Below the pieces are notes generated by a model that saw only the letters and a list, made by a program, of their open reading frames with translations, was not told the origin of the DNA and ran no database searches. This document shows positions 59,432 to 64,000 of a DNA stretch of 64,000 nt, one piece after another; the stretch's first letter is position 1; every line of letters starts with the position of its first letter. The translations under genes and the position numbers were made by a program. Origin of the DNA: Heterobilharzia americana (Eukaryota > Platyhelminthes > Trematoda > Strigeidida > Schistosomatidae). Location of the stretch: contig OX104132.1 in assembly GCA_944470555.2 (NCBI GenBank), positions 3,295,755 through 3,359,754 of the forward strand, in the 5' to 3' direction.

Positions 59432-60115
59432 TATTAGTCATTTTTCCCTTGGGTTCCCAGTGGAACGAAGAGCTTCAGTAGCACGCCTCCATTCCACTCT
59501 CTTATATACAGTCTTCTGAACCTCAATCCACAACTGCCAACAAGCTTTCATTTCTTCTTCACATTATCTCCCATATATCTCCCTCATCTCAGACACCCAA
59601 CTCGTCGTTTTCCGTTCGACTTCTACTCGAGCACCTAGCCTGGACTGGCCTGGTGCGTGATGTCCCTAATCGTCTTCTCAGTGTATGCCCAATCCAATTC
59701 ATCTCCACTTTATAACTCTACATATTTGTTGGTGATAGGTTGTAGGTCGGTTGGTTGTTTGGTTGGTTGGTTGGTTGCCAGGTCACAGTCAGTTCCTTGT
59801 CACTTATTCTTATTATTCTCGGCATGTGATGTGATCTTGAGTATCGAGTGAGCATATGTGGTAGCTGTTGATGAATGTCTGTAGTTTGTTGGTGGTGCTT
59901 TCCGTGACATGACAAGTCTCTCAATCATACAGCAGCACCGATTTGACTGGCATTTGTGTTGCAAATCCCGATGTTGTTCACACTTTGTGCTGAGTGCATT
60001 AGATATGCACAGTGATTTCATATCAATGAAGAGTGGCCTATCTTGCTGTCTTTAAGATGGCAGTTTTCACATCCTCGTATGTGCCTGTGTTGCGTGTAGT
60101 TGAAACGATGCTGCC
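59432..60115 (-). mobile_element. SR2-like RTE 3' fragment
   Basis: Minus strand from the cccttgggttcccagtgg end near 59448 to the TYLGSI block near 60110 (gtgtagttgaaacgatgctg). A ggttg run near 59750 has expanded slightly. Confidence 0.85.
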
Positions 60116-60738
60116 TATCCATCATTACTGTATATAAATTCTTAATTGGACTTGATTAGATTTTCTGGTCTGTATAAGTAGAATTATGGAATCAATTTCA
60201 GCTTACATTTGCATATATACAGATTTTTACTGAAATAAATCAAAAATCACACTGTATTCATTGTAATCATTAAATTAGTCTATAGCTTCATCTTTACTCT
60301 TGCCTTCAGTTTTACAGTCAATAGAATCCATCATAACATCAGAAAGTGTATTAAGTGAAAATCCAGGGTGAAAGAATAAGTTAGTTTGAGTATTTTCATC
60401 CTGAGCTAGAAAAAAACAAACATTTATCATCAGTTTTAGCGATTTTCTACAATATTATTAATCATATTATCATGGGCATAATATTTAATATTTAAGATAA
60501 TAAAGATAAGAGATAAATCATTCAAAGTTCAGTTAACGTACTCATATTGAACATTTAATTACTCTCAAGGTCACCACAAGGTTGAAATTTACAGCCAAGT
60601 TTAATTCTAACCAAATTAAATTACTACCTATCTATATATTATTAAAAAACATTGAATCATTATTCTTATAGTCAAATGAATTAATATATTAGGCTTATTA
60701 AAAACTTTTCGTGATTTTTTTTCTTTTCTAATGTTTAG
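60116..60738. other. Unique AT-rich sequence before exon 3
   Basis: Repeat-free compared with the rest of the window; includes the candidate minus-strand terminal exon below. Confidence 0.5.
60275..60405 (-). CDS. Candidate terminal exon of an unknown minus-strand gene
   Basis: On the minus strand a pyrimidine-rich tttttttctag acceptor is followed by 42 codons open to TAA at 60275-60277. The frame begins AQDENTQTNLFFHPGF and ends CKTEGKSKDEAID. The peptide is acidic and polar, with mixed composition quite unlike the low-complexity AT background. No homology recognised and no upstream exon identified. No AATAAA was seen shortly downstream. Confidence 0.35.
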
Positions 60739-60857
60739 CTGTACAAAAAGAACGTGATAAAATTAGTAATCGTCACTCAACTTTTGAGACAAATTCATGT
60801 GTACAATCGGGTTTAGATTTACAGAAATTGATACAAGCTGAAACAATAGCTAATTGT
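60739..60857 (+). CDS. HNF4: HNF4-type nuclear receptor, exon with C-terminal extension and hinge
   Basis: After acceptor AATGTTTAG at 60738, two bases complete the Ala codon left open in exon 2. The text reads AVQKERDKISNRHSTFETN, closely matching the HNF4 C-terminal extension, then a hinge and LDLQKLIQAETIANC, resembling the start of the ligand-binding domain. I end the exon before GTACGT at 60858, which leaves phase 0. The frame stays open to TGA 60945, so a later donor or an alternative short isoform cannot be excluded. No further receptor exon is visible up to 64000. Confidence 0.85.
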
Positions 60858-61014
60858 GTACGTCAAATTGTTTTACTGGTTCATTGTTATGCCTTTTTTA
60901 CTGATTGTTTTAATATTATAAAAGTGTTTTTATGTACTGTCGTGTGAAATCTTGTCTGTATAAGTTTTCAACTAGTTGAAAACTTCTGAATACATCTAAG
61001 TCACTGTGATCGAT

Positions 61015-61900
61015 CTTCAGGTATTTTGCTGAGTCCGTTTGTGCCTATCGTTTCGGCAACCCCAACCAGCTAGTGGCTCATATCAACAGTTGGAGACATC
61101 ATTGACTCGTGCCACTTCTTCATCTGGTCACCTAGAATGCTAGGATGGCGACAGATATTTAAGCCACCTCAGTTGATGAAGGTTCATAATCTCATACATC
61201 GACTTGTTTATCTTGCCTAGTACCCTTCAACTGACTTCAACATTGCTCAGATAGTGATTGCAGCAAACGCGAACATTTTTATGAAGACATCTATGATCAG
61301 AACCGTGTAATCGCTTTATGTATACTATTTCCAGCGGTTGTATCTCACAACTTTGCAACAGGGCAGAACGAACTGCGGCACAGTTTACTCGCCGTTTAAC
61401 TGATAATTGCATATCTTGTCAGCCACGCATGTGTCGAAAGTAGGCAGATGTCAAGCCGGCCTTTCGTATCCGAGGTGATATTTTGTCAGAGAGCAGTTCG
61501 TTCGAGCTGACGTAACTCCCCAAGTGAATGGAATGGTCGATACACATCACTGAACTGGAAGTACTTGCAACAAACCAGTCCTAGAGTGCCATCTAACTGT
61601 TGACAGGTGAGAAACGCATACCAAACATAATAGGATTCCTGTTGAAGGTGTTCAGGAGACATTTGATTTCCTCAGCATCTTTATCTAGGAAGACAATATC
61701 ATCTGTATTCCCTAAGTCAACTAAATGATCTCCAAGGAGTAGATCGATCTATGTGAAGTTGGATGTACCTAAGTTTTATGCATTACTGCATCTATGACAA
61801 AGTTAAGTGAGAATGGTAACAATTGACATTCTTTCAGGAAAATGTTTTTCGAAGTGATTGATGACTAAATCTGTCAAGAATAAACCTGTGTTAAACCAGG
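61015..61900 (-). mobile_element. RTE-B-related element, degenerate
   Basis: Minus strand reads KRRVNCAAVRSALLQSCEIQ near 61390, the counterpart of RTE-B CTAVRSVLLYGCETW. SDHRCLHKNVRVCCNHYLSN follows near 61280, and RT-region scraps (DADEI, IRQTI) up to about 61900. Many stops. It begins about 70 bp after the open frame of receptor exon 3. Confidence 0.75.
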
Positions 61901-62345
61901 ATTATTTCACCGACCAAGTCATCAGACAAACTCTCGATCAGGTTTCAACCTCATTTTTTCATGAATATAAAGGATAACATTCACTTCAATAGGAAAAAAT
62001 CGATGAGCAAGGAAAATTATGATGAAAAGATTAACGGACTGGGTATTCAACAGCAATACAAGCAAAACTAAATTATTTAACCGATAATTTTTTTCACTGT
62101 TTAACCTAGATGGAACCATCTACTTACGAAGAATGACTGAGAATAACTTGTCGGTTAGTGTTTCCTAACAGTGCTGTCTAGACTAATGTCTAAAGTACTG
62201 GGCAGAAGAAGTGAACATCGCAACTATGAGTATCGATCATCATACAAACTACTCATAATCAAAACCAACCTATTACACATAGAAACTATTCACATAGTAA
62301 AATACTTAATCTAAGAGGAATGCTACAATATACTGACTAGAATAT
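61901..62345. other. No gene recognised
   Basis: AT-rich with no matched repeat. Confidence 0.4.
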
Positions 62346-62349
62346 ATTT

Positions 62350-62460
62350 ATGAGATAACCGTAGTTTGGCAGACTAGTATTTCTACTGGCTGATGATTGA
62401 AGGTGAGATGAAAATCTGAACAGCCAACAGATTTGAACCAGCGACCATCGAGAATATATT
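62350..62460 (-). repeat. tRNA-like SINE fragment
   Basis: The blocks ccgtagtttggcagactagt, gatgattgaaggtgagatga and gatttgaaccagcgaccatc match the family at 31423 and 10370. Confidence 0.6.
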
Positions 62461-62689
62461 TGATAGCGAGGTTTTGAACAACACTATTGATGGTATGATG
62501 TGTTATCTAACGTTCTGTCTGGATATCTGTTGCCCTAGTGAAAAGTTTTTTTCTACGCTTCGATTGTATATTTTCTCCACAGCTTAAGAAACTAAGAAAA
62601 GACAAAGGCAAAAGGTGATAACACTGGTGCTCATCGACTGAACATTTTAATTAGGTTGGAAATTAAACGTCTGAATTTATCATAAAACC

Positions 62690-63000
62690 AGAAAGTTTTG
62701 TGATGCAAAAGTTCTTCCAGTATGTGAACAATTTTTAGAGACTTCACTGCATAATTTACCATCTTCAGTTGGTAACAATTTTATTAAATAGCCTGATGAC
62801 CTAACACTTTACATATTTATCTCCTCTTCAACAGACTGTTCCAAACTGAATGATTTCCTATCTTCTGTAAGACGATGGTCCTCTGTGAATGTTTTATGCA
62901 TAATTCTTCAAAATGTAAGACTATAAACCTTAGTTCCAGATGTGAACATAATCTGTGTAAACTGCTTAGTTCTGGCGACTCCGGTTCTATTGATATAGTA
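62690..63000 (+). mobile_element. CR1/jockey-type LINE reverse transcriptase scrap
   Basis: Plus strand reads PDDLTLYIFISSSTDCSKLN from about 62790, the YADD region of CR1-like LINEs (first residue of the box changed). Then FLSSVRRWSSVNVL and, after a frameshift, NSSKCKTINLSSRCE near 62900. This is a different clade from the RTE copies. Ends are undefined. Confidence 0.55.
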
Positions 63001-63119
63001 TCGAGCGTGCCTGAAAGGAATGGATGTAATAGGTATTTGTTGAGCTGGCGGAAAAAACCATAGACAACTACCAGTAACGAATAAACATTCTGCCCGGAGA
63101 ATCCAAAGAGACAATGTGG

Positions 63120-64000
63120 GTGTGTATTAAGAGCAAATTGAACTAGAAGCAGAAGAGGAAATGAAGTATATTGTGCAAATGACTGTCTTAATGAAAGGCG
63201 TACAATAATAAACATTTCTTCCTTCATCTCTATCTGGTCATTTTTACAATGGGTCTCCCTGCCTCTAGACGTTATGAAGATTACACAGCCTGCAGTGTTC
63301 GAAGCTGAAGATATAAAGGTATTCCTCAAGGATTCTGAGTTGGTCAAGGAGCTAGTGAGTCTCCGGGACCAACAGTATAGGTCATAGTGATTGACATGTT
63401 GCTGAAGGGGTCAAGCGAAAGTAGCACATGATGACATGGGACGTGAAGATCGGAAGGAGATCTGACAGAGTATGGTTGAACGTCTAGTGGCGGAGTTTGA
63501 CAGCCCAGTAAACCAGGCAGCTGGTGATGCAGCACTTCCGAAACACGACACTTGCAATAGACGATGATCAGCTCGTCTTAGCTTCGAAGTTGACTAAACT
63601 TCTTCGACGAGCACTTCCCACTTTGGATGACGACACTCAGGCACAGTTGCTGGCTGAACACTTCACCGAAAGTGTCTCGGATGCCATCATCCAGCACTTA
63701 CGATTAGCCAACCTACCCCGACCCACAGATAGTAGTGAGATGGTTGAGGTGATCAGACAGTTAATGGGTACAGCAGAAGCTGCAGTGGAGTCACCAGAGA
63801 TAAATAATTTGGAAACAAATCCACAACCTTTAAGACGAGGTGACTGCACTTTAAATGAATGAATGATGTTGGCAGACAGAGTAGGTGGTTTGCATTGCAT
63901 GTGGAGAGCTGGGAGACTGTCTAAGTAACTGTGTGGAGAGGCGAAAAGGAAGACGTTTTGAACGATATGATATGAGTTGCAGTGTTGTGACTTGACTAGA
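63120..64000 (+). pseudogene. Ty3/Gypsy gag relic, copy D (cut by window edge)
   Basis: Plus strand begins with LTR-like sequence shared with copy B from about 63151 (gaagaggaaatgaagtatat, aataaacatttcttcc). The gag core follows (DIKVFLKDSELVKELVSL near 63310), then the same TGA near 63463, and the GAG text TTLAIDDDQLVLASK through RRGDCTLNE near 63860. Small compensating indels near 63365 and 63405 shift the frame. The zinc-knuckle remnant lies near 63895 and the protease part is beyond the window. Confidence 0.75.

Noticed and set aside
60858..60947. Receptor reading frame continuing to TGA 60945 as the true protein end
   Set aside because: Would give an HNF4 lacking a ligand-binding domain; a donor (GTACGT) lies at 60858 just after the hinge. 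Kept only as a possible short isoform.
61015..61420. Minus-strand zinc-finger-like Cys/His-rich peptide
   Set aside because: It aligns with the RTE-B C-terminal FDHRCL/HHVSN region, so it is transposon relic.
62817..63347. 176-codon minus-strand ORF
   Set aside because: It is antisense to the CR1 scrap and to Gypsy copy D and shows no domain of its own.

Overview
The window reads as a repeat-choked stretch of a schistosome (blood fluke, Schistosoma sp.) nuclear genome. Three things point there: many SR2-type RTE retrotransposon fragments, tRNA-derived SINEs carrying a hammerhead-ribozyme-like core (the Sm-alpha type), and Penelope-like elements. I cannot name the species. One protein-coding gene is clear, a plus-strand HNF4-type (NR2A) nuclear receptor. 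Its first coding exon seen here (36782-37637) holds a His/Pro/Asn-rich A/B region and the first Cys pair of zinc finger 1. Exon 2 (51092-51271) holds the rest of the DNA-binding domain, and exon 3 (60739 to about 60857) the C-terminal extension and hinge. Both introns are phase 1 at the visible joins and measure about 13.5 and 9.5 kb. The ligand-binding-domain exons are not found and should lie beyond 64000.

Almost everything else is mobile DNA. Positions 1-36000, upstream of the receptor, hold at least ten SR2-like RTE pieces on both strands. One is internally deleted but otherwise end-to-end (13921-16781) and is flanked by a 10-bp repeat. Another (21893-23115) is interrupted by a 414-bp CCTA-type tandem expansion inside its ORF. 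The same stretch holds Penelope-like relics at 18.3-19.2 kb and 24.6-27.0 kb, a 5'-truncated copy of a second RTE family (here RTE-B) at 28.0-29.4 kb, and several SINE families. A striking minority pattern is SINEs arranged as head-to-head inverted pairs.

Intron 1 (37.6-51.1 kb) carries a tandem tRNA-like SINE right behind the splice donor. It also carries a 1.32-kb inverted duplication (39774-41093 / 43097-44416) spanning an RTE-B/Gypsy junction, long TA tracts, several foldbacks, and RTE fragments up to about 100 bp before exon 2. Intron 2 (51.3-60.7 kb) holds a nearly complete RTE-B copy (51893-55835) with three frameshifts, followed by SR2 mosaics and SINEs. It also holds a possible minus-strand terminal coding exon (60275-60405). 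The window ends in a degenerate RTE piece, a CR1-like RT scrap and a Gypsy gag fragment.

Boundaries of repeats are judged by eye from copy-to-copy comparison and are usually good to within 10-40 bases. Family names rest on recognised protein motifs and general knowledge; no search was run.
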